Part shown: piece after piece, positions 24,117-34,408 of the stretch
Layout of the letters: each line of letters begins with the position of its first letter
Numbering within the stretch: position 1 is the stretch's first letter
From: a bacterium
GTDB lineage: Bacteria > Verrucomicrobiota > Verrucomicrobiia > Limisphaerales > JAJXZI01
Assembly (NCBI GenBank): GCA_021780115.1
Contig: JAJXZI010000304.1
Coordinates: 1-34,532, forward strand
DNA length: 34,532 nt
Reading direction: 5' to 3'
The notes under the pieces: generated by a model
Database searches by the model: none
The model's input: the letters and a program-made list of their open reading frames with translations, nothing else
Told to the model about the DNA's origin: nothing
Made by a program: the position numbers and the translations under genes

Positions 24117-26888
24117 TCATCCCGGTCCGGCCGCTCCGGGGGCGGTGGCGACGCGGATTTGTTGCAGCAACTCCTCCCGGCTTAGGGCACCCTTCTGAAA
24201 AATCTGAGCCACTTCGCCGTGCAGGCGTTGATGGTCCTCGGCGGTCAGCTCTTTGGCGGTGATGACGATCACCGGAATATGGCGCCATTCCGGCCGGCGA
24301 CGCAGCTCGTGGACAAATTCAAAACCGTCCATCTCCGGCATCATCAGGTCGAGGAGGATGACCTGGGGGGGGGCGGCCCTCACCTGCTCGAGGCCGGCGC
24401 GGCCGTTGCCGGCTTCGCGGACGTTCCACCCCTCCTTCTGCAACGTGCGCCGCACCATCTCGCGCGCCTCCGGGTCGTCCTCCACGATCAAGACGGAGCC
24501 GGCGGTTTGGTCCGGGCGGTACCTCCGGAGCACGGCGCTGAGGCGCTTCCAGTCGATCGGCTTGGTGAAGTAGTCCGCCGCCCCGAGCGCGAAGCCGAGG
24601 TTCTGGTCGGCCACCATGGTGGAGAGGACGACCGGGATCGGCGCCAGCGCGGCCTCGGATTTCATGGCCCGGAGGAACGCCCAGCCGTCCATGCCAGGCA
24701 TCATCACGTCGAGGGTGATGACCGCTGGCTTCAGGGCGCGGGCCATTTCCAGACCGGTCTTGCCATCGGCGGCGGTCTCCACGCGGAAGCCGTCCTTGTG
24801 GAGCGCGCGGGTCATCAAGTCCCGCACGTCGGGATCGTCATCCACCACCAGGACGAGCGGACGGACGGCGTCCGCCGGCCCGGCCGGCGCCGGCGGACGA
24901 GCCGCGGCGGCGGGCGGCTTCTCATCCCGCACTTCGCTGGGCAGCGTGGCCGTGAAGACGGACCCTTGGCCCGGCGCGCTGGTCACCGTGATGTCACCGC
25001 CCATCATCTGGCAGAACTTCCTGCTGATCGCCAACCCCAGGCCGGTGCCGCCGTATTTGCGGCTCGTCGAGGCATCGGCCTGGGTGAAGACCTGGAACAA
25101 CTTCACCAACTGCGCGGGTGTCATCCCGATGCCGGTGTCACGGACTTCAAAATGTAGAACGCAGGGGGCGGAAGGCGGAGGGGAGGCCTCGGCGCCCCCG
25201 GCCCGCGTATCGGTTTCTCCCTTCGGCACCCTTCCTTCTTCCTTCCCCACGCGCAGCGTGATCGTCCCCTTCTCGGTGAACTTGCTCGCGTTGCTCAAGA
25301 GGTTGAAGAGGGTCTGCCGCAGCTTGGTAAGGTCCGCATGCATGGGGCCGATGTCGTCCGGGCAGACCACTTCAAGACGGTTGCCGTTTTTGGCGATCAG
25401 GGGTTGCACCGTCGCGGCGACATCGCGCGCCAACTGCGCCACGTCGAAGGTCTCCAGGAAGAGCGTCATCTTGCCGGCCTCGATCTTGGAGAGGTCGAGC
25501 ACGTCGTTGATCAGGCCGAGCAAGTGTTTGCCCGCGGCGTGGATCTTCTGAAGGTCGGCCTTGAGGTTGGGGACGCCCATTTCGTCGCACTCCTCCTGCA
25601 ACATTTCGCTGTAACCGAGGATGGCGTTGAGCGGGGTGCGCAGCTCGTGACTCATGTTGGCGAGGAACTGCGACTTGGCCTGGTTGGCCGCGTCGGCGGC
25701 CTGGCACGCCTCCTCGGCGCGGGCCTTGGCAATCTTGAGTTCGGCTTCGATCTGTTTTTGGTGGGTGATATCCATGAGCAGCCCCTGCCACACCACGTCG
25801 CCGTTCTCCTGCAACTCCGGCCGCGAGGCGGCGTGCCACCACTTGAGTTTGCCAGAGGGCGTGATCATGCGGCCCTCGAACTCCCACGCCGACAGCTCCG
25901 CCGCGGACTTCATCACGCTGTCCTGAAACGCCTGGCGGTCGTCGGGGTGGACCAGTTCCAGGATTGGCGTGGCGTCGTGGCGCACCGAGGCCGGCTCGAC
26001 TTCCCACAAATCCTGGCACCCGGGGCTGGCGTACGGGAACGACGCCTTGCCGTCGCGACTGAGCACGAACTTGTAGATCATGCCCGGCATGTTGGCGGCC
26101 AGGTGCTCGAAACTATGGTCGCGCTGCTCGACCACGCGGGCGAGTTGGACGTGCTCGGACACGTCATCGAGAAGGACCACGCTCGGTCCCGCCGGGGGGC
26201 CGGCCGGTTCGCGGAAAACCGAAAGGGCGAAGTGCAAGACGCGGCCCTGGCGATTGCGAAACCTGAAGGTCCACTCGCGGATTTCTCCGCTGGCCAGGCC
26301 GGTCCACGGCACCGGTTGTCCGTCGGCCGAGGTGATGGCTTCGGGAAGTGACTGACCGGGCAAGGCCGCAGGCTCCAAGCCCGTCAAGGTCGCAAACGCC
26401 GCGTTGGCCTGCACGATCCGAAAGTCGTTCGCGACGAGGGCCACGCCGGAGCGGAGGCCGTCGAGGAACTTGGGCAGTTCGCCGGACGCGGCGGCTTCCG
26501 TGAAAGCGGTCGCCGGTGGCGCGAAGTAGATTGCGGCCATGTCCTGGCCGGCGAGGTCCAGGCGGGTCAGGAAGGCCTCCCATTTGCGGATGCCCCCGTC
26601 CGCGTGCTGCCACGCGCCTTGCACCCGCTCGCCCGCGCCGCCGGCCAGCCGGGGCCACACCGCGTTCTGCCATTCGGCGATGCTCCAGAAGCTCGCGATC
26701 TGCGCCAGGCGCTGGCCAGGCAGCGTGGCCGCGGACCAGCCCAGCAGGGATTCCACCCGCCGGTTGGCATACGCGATCCAGCCGTCGGCATCGACCCACA
26801 CCACGCCCAAGGGAGCGGCTTCCAGCGCGGCCGAAGCCGCCACCGCCCGCGGGAGGCGGTTCCAACTGGGGATGCCGGTGCCGCTCAT
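24117..26888 (-). CDS. PAS-domain hybrid sensor histidine kinase with two C-terminal receivers
   Basis: Cytoplasmic sensor kinase of 923 residues. The frame is open to 27809, but the ATG at 26888 overlaps the stop of the oxygenase gene (ATGA) and starts just before the first sensor domain. Order: PAS1 (~20-90, [19 protein letters not shown]); PAS2 (~140-210, [17 protein letters not shown]); PAS3/PAC (~270-390, [28 protein letters not shown]); HisKA (~405-470, [20 protein letters not shown]); HATPase (~495-660, [20 protein letters not shown]); receiver 1 (~676-795, [26 protein letters not shown]); receiver 2 (~794-915, [27 protein letters not shown]). No membrane helix, so it senses an internal cue; PAS domains can bind heme or flavin, but no specific ligand residue is visible. 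The paired receivers imply a multistep phosphorelay. Confidence 0.93.
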   Translation of the reverse strand: MSGTGIPSWNRLPRAVAASAALEAAPLGVVWVDADGWIAYANRRVESLLGWSAATLPGQRLAQIASFWSIAEWQNAVWPRLAGGAGERVQGAWQHADGGIRKWEAFLTRLDLAGQDMAAIYFAPPATAFTEAAASGELPKFLDGLRSGVALVANDFRIVQANAAFATLTGLEPAALPGQSLPEAITSADGQPVPWTGLASGEIREWTFRFRNRQGRVLHFALSVFREPAGPPAGPSVVLLDDVSEHVQLARVVEQRDHSFEHLAANMPGMIYKFVLSRDGKASFPYASPGCQDLWEVEPASVRHDATPILELVHPDDRQAFQDSVMKSAAELSAWEFEGRMITPSGKLKWWHAASRPELQENGDVVWQGLLMDITHQKQIEAELKIAKARAEEACQAADAANQAKSQFLANMSHELRTPLNAILGYSEMLQEECDEMGVPNLKADLQKIHAAGKHLLGLINDVLDLSKIEAGKMTLFLETFDVAQLARDVAATVQPLIAKNGNRLEVVCPDDIGPMHADLTKLRQTLFNLLSNASKFTEKGTITLRVGKEEGRVPKGETDTRAGGAEASPPPSAPCVLHFEVRDTGIGMTPAQLVKLFQVFTQADASTSRKYGGTGLGLAISRKFCQMMGGDITVTSAPGQGSVFTATLPSEVRDEKPPAAAARPPAPAGPADAVRPLVLVVDDDPDVRDLMTRALHKDGFRVETAADGKTGLEMARALKPAVITLDVMMPGMDGWAFLRAMKSEAALAPIPVVLSTMVADQNLGFALGAADYFTKPIDWKRLSAVLRRYRPDQTAGSVLIVEDDPEAREMVRRTLQKEGWNVREAGNGRAGLEQVRAAPPQVILLDLMMPEMDGFEFVHELRRRPEWRHIPVIVITAKELTAEDHQRLHGEVAQIFQKGALSREELLQQIRVATAPGAAGPG
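25166..25186. repeat. degenerate heptanucleotide repeats in the PAS-kinase ATPase linker
   Basis: GGGCGGA, AGGCGGA, GGGGAGG lie in a row at the same structural point (between N box and DTGIGMT) as the repeats in the two propeller kinases. They are translated as part of the Pro/Ala/Ser-rich linker around [12 protein letters not shown]. They are weaker than the other two sets and would not stand out alone. Confidence 0.5.
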
Positions 26889-28693
26889 CGGGCGGAATCG
26901 CGGGAGCGGCGCCGCAAGGGCGCGGCCCCCAGGCGCGGACGTTGGGCGAACCGGGCGGGCAGCGCCCGGGCCATCTGCCAGACCGCCGCGAGCAGCGCGA
27001 GCATTCCACCGGCGGCGACGAGGATCGCCGGCGTCCACTTCCAGAACGCGGCCAGAACGGCCCCCACCACCAGCAGCGTCAGGCCCGTGCCGATCAACGC
27101 CACCGCGGCAAAGACGCCCACAAAAATGCGTTCGCGCCAAGCCGTGAGCCGGGCCTGAAAGCCGGCGTCCACGCCGCGCTTCAGTTCCCACGTCGTCAGG
27201 TCGGTGGGAACGTAGAAGGGGTTGCGTTGGTATTCGTCGCGCCAGCTCGCGATGAGTTCCTCCGAAGTCCGATGCGCGAGGGTGCCGAACACGGCGTCGC
27301 TCAGCCGGCCGCGGTCCACCACCGCGTACAGTCGGTAGAACAGGAACAAACCGGCGCGCGTGCCTCGCTTCAGGAACCGCCCATAAAGGTCGGTCACGTG
27401 GCGCCAGCTTGCCGGCTCCAGGAGTTCCTGCGCCTGCTCCCCGAGTTGATCGGCGATCAACGTGTAAGGCAAATGGTCCCGCAGACCGCCGAACGTCGGG
27501 AGGTAACTCTTGAGGAATTGCGCCACCGCCTCGGTCAACGCGACCCCCGCCGGCGAGCCGCGTCCCTGGCGCCGCAGGATCAACGCGAAGAGTTGCTCGG
27601 CCTGCTCCCACTGGTCGGTCATGAGGTCGTCGCGCAATCCCATCACGTGTCCGACGACGCGCCACAGGTGCAGGAAGGCTTCCTTCTGTTCCCGGCTCAC
27701 GCGGCAGCCCCAGCGTTCCAGGCCCTTGGGCAGGAGATAGGCAAACGTCAGCAGCGTGTAGGCGAGGTCTTCCTGGTTCACCGGCTGGCCGACGCGCTGA
27801 ACCGGCCACGGCTCGCGCCGCTGCCGGAGCCGTTCAGAGAGCGTGGCGGCTGGACCCGCCTGCGCTTGGGCCGCGACGGGCGGCGGATGCAGCAGCATGT
27901 AACGCATCGAGGCGTGGAGGAGCCGGACCTTCTTGGCGGCGATATACCCGCGTCCCCAAAGATATTTTCCGGTGCCTTGGGAGGACTGGGCGGCGCGCAG
28001 CTTCACGGCCACCGCGGCGGGATCCAGCGCCGGGGCGCCCGCCTGCCCGGCGGCGGTGCGGACGACTTTTCCGTCCCGCGGACGCCACTGGCCGGCCGGA
28101 TCGAGCGCGTTGAGCGCCGTCGCCAGGTGGGCGTGATCGGGATCGTCCGGCGGCACGTCCTCCAGGAGGCGCAGACCGTCCGGGTCCATGACCGCGTCGA
28201 GCATCAGCCCCGTCTCGTAGATGCGCTGGAAGATGTATTTCTGCTCGCGCAACTTCTCCGTGTCGTAGAGCGCCGGGATGCCGTTGGCGATCAAGTAGCA
28301 GGCCGGGAGGCTGGCTGCGTACAGCAGGCCCAACAGGGCGAGACTGTTGTCGCGCCAGAGATGGGCCGCGATCCGCAGCTTGTCCGGCTCGACCCAGGCC
28401 GGCGCCGGCATCGGCTCATAATAAGCGCGCAGCTTCTCGGGAAACTGCTGGAAGCAGGCGCTGAGATGCGAGTCGTGGACCAGGAACAACTCGGCGTCCG
28501 TGGCCAGCGCGTCGGCCAAATCCACGAGGTGGTTGTAGCCGAGGCGGCTGCCCGTGGGCGCCAGTCCGGAGCCTTGGCGGAAAATGAGCCGGGCCAACGC
28601 GTCGGCCACCTCGTCGCCTTGCTGGCGGGCGCCGTCCAGCATCTCATGGGTCCACGGAAACGCAGTTGGACTTGGGCTGGTGGCATTACTCAT
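26885..28693 (-). CDS. MpaB/latex-clearing-protein-type oxygenase (DUF2236) with C-terminal membrane helices
   Basis: Protein of 602 residues. ATG 28693 overlaps the stop of the upstream kinase half (ATGA) and is preferred over the longer open frame. The family signatures are those of the ER-bound oxygenase mpaB / rubber oxygenase Lcp catalytic domain (DUF2236): [14 protein letters not shown] (residues ~253-266, with the His that usually contacts heme b), then [18 protein letters not shown] and [15 protein letters not shown]. Known members are heme-dependent and cleave C=C bonds of polyisoprenoid or terpenoid chains. After the domain come ~150 residues ending in two adjacent membrane helices (~531-555 and ~558-580) and an Arg-rich tail. 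There is no signal peptide, so it faces the cytoplasm. An oxygenase inside a kinase operon suggests it makes or removes a signal, but this is inference. Confidence 0.87.
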   Translation of the reverse strand: MSNATSPSPTAFPWTHEMLDGARQQGDEVADALARLIFRQGSGLAPTGSRLGYNHLVDLADALATDAELFLVHDSHLSACFQQFPEKLRAYYEPMPAPAWVEPDKLRIAAHLWRDNSLALLGLLYAASLPACYLIANGIPALYDTEKLREQKYIFQRIYETGLMLDAVMDPDGLRLLEDVPPDDPDHAHLATALNALDPAGQWRPRDGKVVRTAAGQAGAPALDPAAVAVKLRAAQSSQGTGKYLWGRGYIAAKKVRLLHASMRYMLLHPPPVAAQAQAGPAATLSERLRQRREPWPVQRVGQPVNQEDLAYTLLTFAYLLPKGLERWGCRVSREQKEAFLHLWRVVGHVMGLRDDLMTDQWEQAEQLFALILRRQGRGSPAGVALTEAVAQFLKSYLPTFGGLRDHLPYTLIADQLGEQAQELLEPASWRHVTDLYGRFLKRGTRAGLFLFYRLYAVVDRGRLSDAVFGTLAHRTSEELIASWRDEYQRNPFYVPTDLTTWELKRGVDAGFQARLTAWRERIFVGVFAAVALIGTGLTLLVVGAVLAAFWKWTPAILVAAGGMLALLAAVWQMARALPARFAQRPRLGAAPLRRRSRDSAR

Positions 28694-30252
28694 AGAATCG
28701 GGATGGGGGTTTCCGTGGGGTCTTTGGCAACCGAATCCAGCAGCTTGCGGATCTCCTCCAGCAACTCGCCGGTGGAGGAACCGCCTTTCTGGAGGATTTG
28801 GATCACGTGGCCGTTGAGCCGGCGCCGGTCCTCCTCGGTCAAGTCCTTTGCCGTCGCCACGATTACCGGCACGCGCCGGCACTCGGGCCGGCGGCGCAGT
28901 CCTTCCATGAACTCGAAGCCGTCCATCTCCGGCATCATCAGATCGAGGAGGATGACGTCGGGCACCCGCTCCGCGACGCGCTCCAGACCGGCGCGGCCGT
29001 TCCCGGCTTCAACCACCTGCCAGCCTTGTTTCTCGGCGGCCCGCCGCAGCATCTCGCGGGTCCGCGGGTCGTCTTCGACGATCAGGACGTGAGAGCCGGC
29101 CGCGCGCCGGCGGTGCTTCTCCAGCACGGCCACCAGCCGGTTCCAGTCAATCGGCTTGATGAAATAGTCCGCCGCGCCCAACGCGAACCCGAGGTTTTTG
29201 TCGTCCACGATGGTCGTCATGATGACCGGGATGTCGGCCGTCCGCGGATCGGCTTTGAGCGCGGTGAGCGCGGCCCAGCCGTCCATGCCCGGCATCATCA
29301 CGTCCAGAGTGATGGCGGCGGGCTTCAACTGGCGCGCCAGGGCCAACCCCTCGGCCCCCGACGCGGCGGTCTGGACGCCGTAGCCTTCCTTGGCGAGCGC
29401 GCGCTGCACCAAGTCGCGGGCCGCGGCCTCGTCGTCGATGACCAGCACCGTCGCCGCCGCCGAGGGGCGGTCGGCCGGTTCGGTCCGCCGCGCGGCCCCG
29501 GCGGCGGCGTCACGAGCCGGCTCTTCGACCGTCGCGGGCAGCGTGACGGTGAACGTGGAGCCTTGGCGCAGCTTGCTGGCGACGGCCAGGTCGCCGCCCA
29601 TCATCTGACAGAACTTCTTGCTGATCGCCAATCCGAGGCCGGTGCCGCCGTACTTGCGCGTGGTGGAAGCATCGGCCTGCATGAACGGCTGAAACAGCTT
29701 CGCGACCTGCTCCGGCGTCATGCCGATGCCGGTGTCGCGGATGATGAACTGGAGGGTGGAGGGTGGAGGGTGAAGAGCGGACCAAGGCTCCTCCTCATCC
29801 CGACTCTCTGCCCTGGGGAGAGGGAGAATGGCCGGCAGCCCTTCAGCGTGACGGGCGGGTTCGGAGGGTCGAGCGGCGCCGTGCGCTGCCCCCTCTCCTG
29901 GGGGAGAGGGCCGGGGTGCGGGCGGGCCATCCCGCCTGACCTCCAATCGAATCACCCCGCGCTCCGTGAATTTGTTCGCGTTGCTCAGCAGGTTGAACAA
30001 CACCTGCCGCACCTTGGTCTGGTCCGCCCGCATCGGGCCGAGGTCCGCGGGGCACTCGACATCAAGCCGGTTGCCGCTCTTGGCCACCAACGGCTGGACG
30101 GTGGCGGTCACGTCGCGGACCAGCTTGGCCACGTCGAACGATTCCAGGAACAGCGTCATCTTGCCGGCCTCGACTTTGGAGAGGTCGAGGATGTCGTTGC
30201 TGAGGCCGAGCAAGTGTTTGCCGGCGGCGTGAATCTTCTCCAGGTCCGGCAC
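28690..30252 (-). CDS. C-terminal part of frameshifted propeller histidine kinase (ATPase and two receivers)
   Basis: This 520-residue frame begins at a GTG ([17 protein letters not shown]), which is the middle of a HisKA domain and not a natural protein start. It continues the N-terminal part at 30156-34028 after a shift of one base near 30262. Contents: second HisKA helix, HATPase ([39 protein letters not shown]), receiver 1 ([29 protein letters not shown]), receiver 2 ([28 protein letters not shown]). Restoring one base gives the same spacing as in the paralogue 18413-23704 and a protein of about 1776 residues. The receivers closely resemble those of the PAS kinase, pointing to local duplication. 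Either a sequencing or assembly error or a recent mutation could explain the break. Confidence 0.88.
   Translation of the reverse strand: MPDLEKIHAAGKHLLGLSNDILDLSKVEAGKMTLFLESFDVAKLVRDVTATVQPLVAKSGNRLDVECPADLGPMRADQTKVRQVLFNLLSNANKFTERGVIRLEVRRDGPPAPRPSPPGEGAAHGAARPSEPARHAEGLPAILPLPRAESRDEEEPWSALHPPPSTLQFIIRDTGIGMTPEQVAKLFQPFMQADASTTRKYGGTGLGLAISKKFCQMMGGDLAVASKLRQGSTFTVTLPATVEEPARDAAAGAARRTEPADRPSAAATVLVIDDEAAARDLVQRALAKEGYGVQTAASGAEGLALARQLKPAAITLDVMMPGMDGWAALTALKADPRTADIPVIMTTIVDDKNLGFALGAADYFIKPIDWNRLVAVLEKHRRRAAGSHVLIVEDDPRTREMLRRAAEKQGWQVVEAGNGRAGLERVAERVPDVILLDLMMPEMDGFEFMEGLRRRPECRRVPVIVATAKDLTEEDRRRLNGHVIQILQKGGSSTGELLEEIRKLLDSVAKDPTETPIPIL
29751..29778. repeat. heptanucleotide repeat GGAGGGT in the kinase ATPase linker
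   Basis: Three exact copies of GGAGGGT (29751-29771) followed by GAAGAGC lie in the coding sequence just upstream (in + coordinates) of a palindromic element. On the coding strand they give the linker peptide LHPPPSTLQ ahead of [11 protein letters not shown]. This is the third kinase in the window with 7-mer repeats at this point. Confidence 0.75.
29795..29922. repeat. GC-rich palindromic element inserted in the kinase ATPase domain
   Basis: Hairpin CCCTCTCC-TGGG-GGAGAGGG at 29891-29910 and a related imperfect one around CTCTC/GAGAG (29804-29822), separated by ~70 bases. These are the two ends of a REP-type element whose sense-strand translation ([11 protein letters not shown] ... [15 protein letters not shown]) forms a 60-residue insertion in the ATPase domain. 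The string CCCTCTCC...GGGAGAGGG is, from memory, widely repeated in GC-rich genomes. The reading frame stays open across it. Confidence 0.7.
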
Positions 30253-33200
30253 AGTGCCCGGGTGCCCAGGTCGCCGGCCTCCTCTTGCAGCATCTCCGAG
30301 TAGCCGATGATGGCGTTCAGGGGGGTGCGCAACTCGTGGCTCATGTTGGCCAGGAACTGGCTCTTGGCGGTGTTGGCGGCATCAGCGGTGTGCTTGGCCT
30401 CGGCTAACTCCCGGTTCTTGGCTTCCAGGGCAACGCGCGCCTGCCGCTCCTGGTCAAACATCTGCTCGCGCAGTCGCTCGGCCTCACGACGCTTGTTGTT
30501 GTAAAGCACGCGCGCCACGAGCGCCCAGATGAGCAAGCCGCCCGTCGTGCCGCCAACGGGCACCACAATCCAAGCGTTCGCGTACCATGGCGGCACAATC
30601 TCCACGCAAACCAGCGCCGGCGGAGAATAGTTCAAATCGCGATCGATGTATTGCACCGCCAGGGTGTAGTCGCCCACGGCGGGGGCGTTCCATTCGTGCT
30701 GCCGCTCGCGTGTGGCCGGCAACCACGTCTTGCTGGCTGCTAATTCTGTCGCTCCCAATTTGCCGGGTTGAATCTGCCAGCGGAACCGCCGGGTCTCGCC
30801 GCGTGTTTTGAAATCGGCCACGTCGATTTTGAAGACGACGCGGCGCCCGCGCAGAATGGAGGGCAGTGGCTCGCCGGGGGAGTAATCCTTGTCGAGCTGC
30901 ACCGTCACGCGCGGGGTGGAGGCGGTCTCTCGTGGCGGACGATAGCGCGTGAGGCCCTTGTCGGTGCCGAGCCAAATGGCGCCCGATTTATCCTCGCAGA
31001 GGGTGGTGACAACGTTGCCGGCGAGCCCGTTTGCGCCCGTCAGAGTGGACCAAACAACCCCGTCGAACCGAGTGGCGCCGCCAGCGGTGCCGAACCACAG
31101 GATGCCGCGGCTGTCGCGAAAGATACAATTCACGGAACTGCTCGCCAACCGATCCTTGGCGCTCGTGTAGTTCGTGCTGGAGCGCTGCCCGTCCCAAACA
31201 AAAACCCCGTAATTATCGGTCGCTAGCCAGACCGTGCCGTCCGGGTCACTATAAAAACCGTTCACCCAGTTTCCGGGCAGTCCGTTGGCGCTGGTCAGAG
31301 ATCGAAAGGCCTTCCCATCGAACATCACGACCCCGGCGGAACGGGCGGTGTGACTGAACCACAGCCGTCCCTTTGTGTCGCAGAAAGAACCGGCGAAGCG
31401 TCCGTCCCCCAGAGCCTCCGCCGGACCATAATTTGTAAATTTGCCGTCACGGTAATGCGAAATGCCATTGAGCGTGGCAATCCACAGTGAGCCATCAAGG
31501 GCGCGGGTCACCGAGGGGGCGACGCTGGTGGGCAATCCGTCCGCGGCGGTCAATAACGTGAACCGCCGGCCATCGTAGTGCATCAATCCCGACCGGGTGC
31601 CAAACCAGACGTCACCTCCAGCCGTCGCGGTCATTTCGTTCACACTAACGGGCACACCGTCGCCTTCCGAAAAGCTTACGAACCGCGTTCCGTCATACCG
31701 CGTTACTCCGCCGGTGACGATGTACCGGCTGAAACCGTAAGAAAACCAGAGGCTCCCGTCCGGTGCGGCCAGGCTGTTCCTAACCACGTTCTCGCTCAAA
31801 CCATCCGCCGCCGTGAAACTGGCAAAGGTCTTGGCATCATAGCGAGCGGCGCCGCCGGAGGAGGTCCCAAACCAAATCGAGCCGTCGGGCGAACTGGTCA
31901 CAAAAATGACATTGTTATCGGGCAAGCCATCCTCCTTCGTGTAGTTGACAAAATGGGTGCCGTCGTAGCTCCAGGCGCCGCGGAGGCCGCCGAACCAGAG
32001 CTTGCCATCGCGCGCGAGATGGGGTGTGTCCGTGCTGAATTCACCCAAACCCGCCGCTCGAGTCACGTTGACGAAGTTGGTTCCGTCAAAGCGCAAGAGG
32101 CCGCGGGCCCCGGTCATCCAGATGACCCCATTCCGTCCCCCGGCCATCTTGTTGACTCTCCCCGGCAGCCCATTGGTGGTGCTGAAATAGGTGAACTTGG
32201 CGCCATCGAAAGAGAAAACGAATGGCACCCCGCCGGTGCTCGCGGAGCCGAACCACACTTTCCCGTCCGGCACCGCGTAAATCGCGTCGATGGATTCACC
32301 CGGCACGCCATCCCGCTCAGTCCATTTCTGGATGTGTTTCCCGTCGTACCGCGCGATGCCGGCCGCGGTTGAAAACCAGAGGTTGCCCTTGGCATCGCGC
32401 GCCATATTCTCGACGTAGTCGCTGGGCAAACCATCCTCCGTCGTAAAACTGACAAAGTCCTGGCCGTCGAACCGCGAGACGCCACCACCGGTGGCGAACC
32501 AGACCGAACCGTCCGGCTCGAACAGGATTTTCCGCACTTCGCTGTTATCCGCCAGGCCGCGGACCGTGTCGTAAATCTCCCATCCGCCTTTTTTCTGCGG
32601 AGCAAACCGCAGGTCCATTCCCGCCATCGGCCGGCCTGATTGGACGGTCAGCGCCTTGCCGCCTTCGTAATAGGCATACCCCGAGAATCCCGGGGAGCGG
32701 ATGCGATAGGTGCCCGGACGCAGATTCACAAACCGGTAGTGGCCGCGGGCATCGCTCCGCTTGGTGTCCACGACGTCCTCGCGGGTGGCGCCCGAGGAAG
32801 TGGAAACAACTTCGACCGCCTGCACCACGGCATTGACGTGCGGCGAATTGTCCAGCGCCAGCAACGAGCCGGAAACGGTGCAGGGTCCCAGTCGAATATC
32901 CAGACGCGTCCCCGGCGGGGCGCCCACCACAACTCCCAGGCGCCAGGCGCCCAGGTCGCCTTTGAGCACCGAGACATCATAGCTTTCACTGGAGTACACG
33001 CCCTGGAGATTGTAATCGCCGTTGGTATCGCTCAGTGCCTGCAACTGCCTGATGCCATCGCGAAGGACCAGGACGCCCGCGCCAACGACTGGAGTGCCGT
33101 TTTCGTCCGAGATCTTTCCTTTGAGCCAAGAGGGGTAAGCTAACTCGGCTGGTGCGGCACGTGCCGCCGCAACGATTTTGGCTCCTCCGACGAGCTTGCC

Positions 33201-34028
33201 ATCGTGGCCGCCGGCGCTGGAATCCCTCACGGTTCCGTTCTCCACGTGGTCGAAATTCCACAACCCAACCAACCCCGGCTCGCTCCCGGTGAGGCGCTGG
33301 AACATCGTCTCGCGAATCTGGGCCTCGGTGCGCGCCACCTTCCAGACTCGGACCTCATCGATTGTGCCTTTAAAGTCGGTGGGCACATCGTTCGTAGTAA
33401 CCCTTTGGCCAAGGTAGAAACGCTTGCCACTCTGCAACCCGGCGAAGCTGCCCGCGTAGCTGTTCGTGCCGACGAGCACGCCGTCCAGGTAAAGCTTCAT
33501 GCCACCCGGACCGGATACCGCTGCGACATGGCACCACCGCCGCGCGCGGAGGATGCCCGGAACCCCCAGCCATTGAACCACCTTTTGCCTGCCGTCACAC
33601 AGGGCGAAACCCAAGCCCGCCGTATCCCCTGGCGTGATGTTGTCCGCCGTGAGGCTCATATCCTGCAAAGCGTCTCCGTAATCGAAGACCCGCTTGCGCG
33701 AGCCGCTGAAATCATCCCATCGCACCCACACCTCGACCGTGGCCTCGGTCAAGTCATTGAAAATGTTCGGCGGCAGTTCCACGTAGCCGCCGGTCCCGTC
33801 GAGTTCGAGGACGTGGTGGGGGACGGCCGGACTCCCAGCCCAGGCCGGCGCCATGCCGAGAAGAAGAACGGCGAAGACCGTGGTAAGCCGCCCCCACCGC
33901 ACCGTATGGGCCGCCGGAAGGCGCAACTCGGGCGGGTTACCCGAAATACTGGTGGGGCGCGGCGCCCCCACCGCGCCACGGGCGCCGGGCTGAGGACAGC
34001 CGGCCCTACCTGGATGGCTGATTCTCAT
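30156..34028 (-). CDS. N-terminal part of frameshifted LamG/propeller sensor histidine kinase
   Basis: Sensor part of a giant kinase, broken by a frameshift near 30262; the true sequence continues in 28690-30252. The frame is open to 34262, but ATG 34028 is the last upstream ATG before the signal helix ([16 protein letters not shown]). Order: repeat-like N-terminal peptide; LamG/ConA-like domain (~73-276, [33 protein letters not shown]); two carboxypeptidase-regulatory domains (~299-356 and ~383-460); two-component-regulator propeller (~480-1040, repeats such as [20 protein letters not shown]); Y_Y_Y domain (~1040-1140); membrane helix (~1146-1176); coiled coil; HisKA ([20 protein letters not shown]). 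After GDLG the frame is out of register and ends within 40 residues. Compared with the paralogue 18413-23704 it lacks PA14 but, once rejoined, has two receivers. The first gene of the operon by position. Confidence 0.9.
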   Translation of the reverse strand: MRISHPGRAGCPQPGARGAVGAPRPTSISGNPPELRLPAAHTVRWGRLTTVFAVLLLGMAPAWAGSPAVPHHVLELDGTGGYVELPPNIFNDLTEATVEVWVRWDDFSGSRKRVFDYGDALQDMSLTADNITPGDTAGLGFALCDGRQKVVQWLGVPGILRARRWCHVAAVSGPGGMKLYLDGVLVGTNSYAGSFAGLQSGKRFYLGQRVTTNDVPTDFKGTIDEVRVWKVARTEAQIRETMFQRLTGSEPGLVGLWNFDHVENGTVRDSSAGGHDGKLVGGAKIVAAARAAPAELAYPSWLKGKISDENGTPVVGAGVLVLRDGIRQLQALSDTNGDYNLQGVYSSESYDVSVLKGDLGAWRLGVVVGAPPGTRLDIRLGPCTVSGSLLALDNSPHVNAVVQAVEVVSTSSGATREDVVDTKRSDARGHYRFVNLRPGTYRIRSPGFSGYAYYEGGKALTVQSGRPMAGMDLRFAPQKKGGWEIYDTVRGLADNSEVRKILFEPDGSVWFATGGGVSRFDGQDFVSFTTEDGLPSDYVENMARDAKGNLWFSTAAGIARYDGKHIQKWTERDGVPGESIDAIYAVPDGKVWFGSASTGGVPFVFSFDGAKFTYFSTTNGLPGRVNKMAGGRNGVIWMTGARGLLRFDGTNFVNVTRAAGLGEFSTDTPHLARDGKLWFGGLRGAWSYDGTHFVNYTKEDGLPDNNVIFVTSSPDGSIWFGTSSGGAARYDAKTFASFTAADGLSENVVRNSLAAPDGSLWFSYGFSRYIVTGGVTRYDGTRFVSFSEGDGVPVSVNEMTATAGGDVWFGTRSGLMHYDGRRFTLLTAADGLPTSVAPSVTRALDGSLWIATLNGISHYRDGKFTNYGPAEALGDGRFAGSFCDTKGRLWFSHTARSAGVVMFDGKAFRSLTSANGLPGNWVNGFYSDPDGTVWLATDNYGVFVWDGQRSSTNYTSAKDRLASSSVNCIFRDSRGILWFGTAGGATRFDGVVWSTLTGANGLAGNVVTTLCEDKSGAIWLGTDKGLTRYRPPRETASTPRVTVQLDKDYSPGEPLPSILRGRRVVFKIDVADFKTRGETRRFRWQIQPGKLGATELAASKTWLPATRERQHEWNAPAVGDYTLAVQYIDRDLNYSPPALVCVEIVPPWYANAWIVVPVGGTTGGLLIWALVARVLYNNKRREAERLREQMFDQERQARVALEAKNRELAEAKHTADAANTAKSQFLANMSHELRTPLNAIIGYSEMLQEEAGDLGTRALCRTWRRFTPPANTCSASATTSSTSPKSRPAR
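33951..33972. repeat. imperfect palindrome in the N-terminal codons of the propeller kinase
   Basis: GGTGGGGCGC followed by GGC and GCCCCCACC forms an inverted repeat with one bulge. It encodes part of a Gly/Ala/Pro-rich peptide ([16 protein letters not shown]) ahead of the signal helix, a place where neighbouring kinase 18413-23704 also carries a palindromic element. It may be another coding-embedded repeat or may mark non-coding leader if the true start is later. Confidence 0.4.
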
Positions 34029-34408
34029 ACGAAGTGGTATCCCCGGAAGGGACAGGAGATTCACGGCGGGGGCCGGCCGGAAACGGTGCGGCTCCCGACA
34101 GGAGACCCAATTCAAGCCTCGACGCGGCGTTTTGGATTGAGGCAAGGGAGTCACTTTGGCGGTCCAGTCGTGATGGTCCGCGGGGCGCAGAACTTCGGCG
34201 ACGCCCTCGCGGCTGGCCCACGGTGGCCTCGCGACTTCGCGGGGCCCAACAGGAATCCGCACGTCGGCGTTTCCCTGCTCACTTCGCTAATGGGTTCAAT
34301 AATGAGAACTTTACGACACGATCCCCGGCCAGTCAAGCTGACTGCGGGGCGGATGGCCCGTCGCCCGCCAGCCCGGCGCGCTGGTGGTCGCGGCCTTCGC
34401 GCACCCTA
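34029..34408. other. upstream region of the signalling operon, no gene seen
   Basis: About 380 bases separate the propeller kinase start from the insertion sequence. Frames on both strands have a non-coding look. The stretch at 34285-34320 is clearly more A+T-rich than its surroundings and is the likeliest place for the operon promoter, but I could not match a convincing -35/-10 pair. Confidence 0.45.

Noticed and set aside
26516-29092. 858-codon + strand frame opposite the oxygenase and kinase genes
   Set aside because: Arg/Pro-rich shadow with no motifs; minus-strand genes are well supported with ATGA overlaps.
30240-30275. Programmed ribosomal frameshift in the propeller kinase
   Set aside because: No X-XXY-YYZ slippery sequence or evident downstream pseudoknot; a single missing base explains the data more simply.
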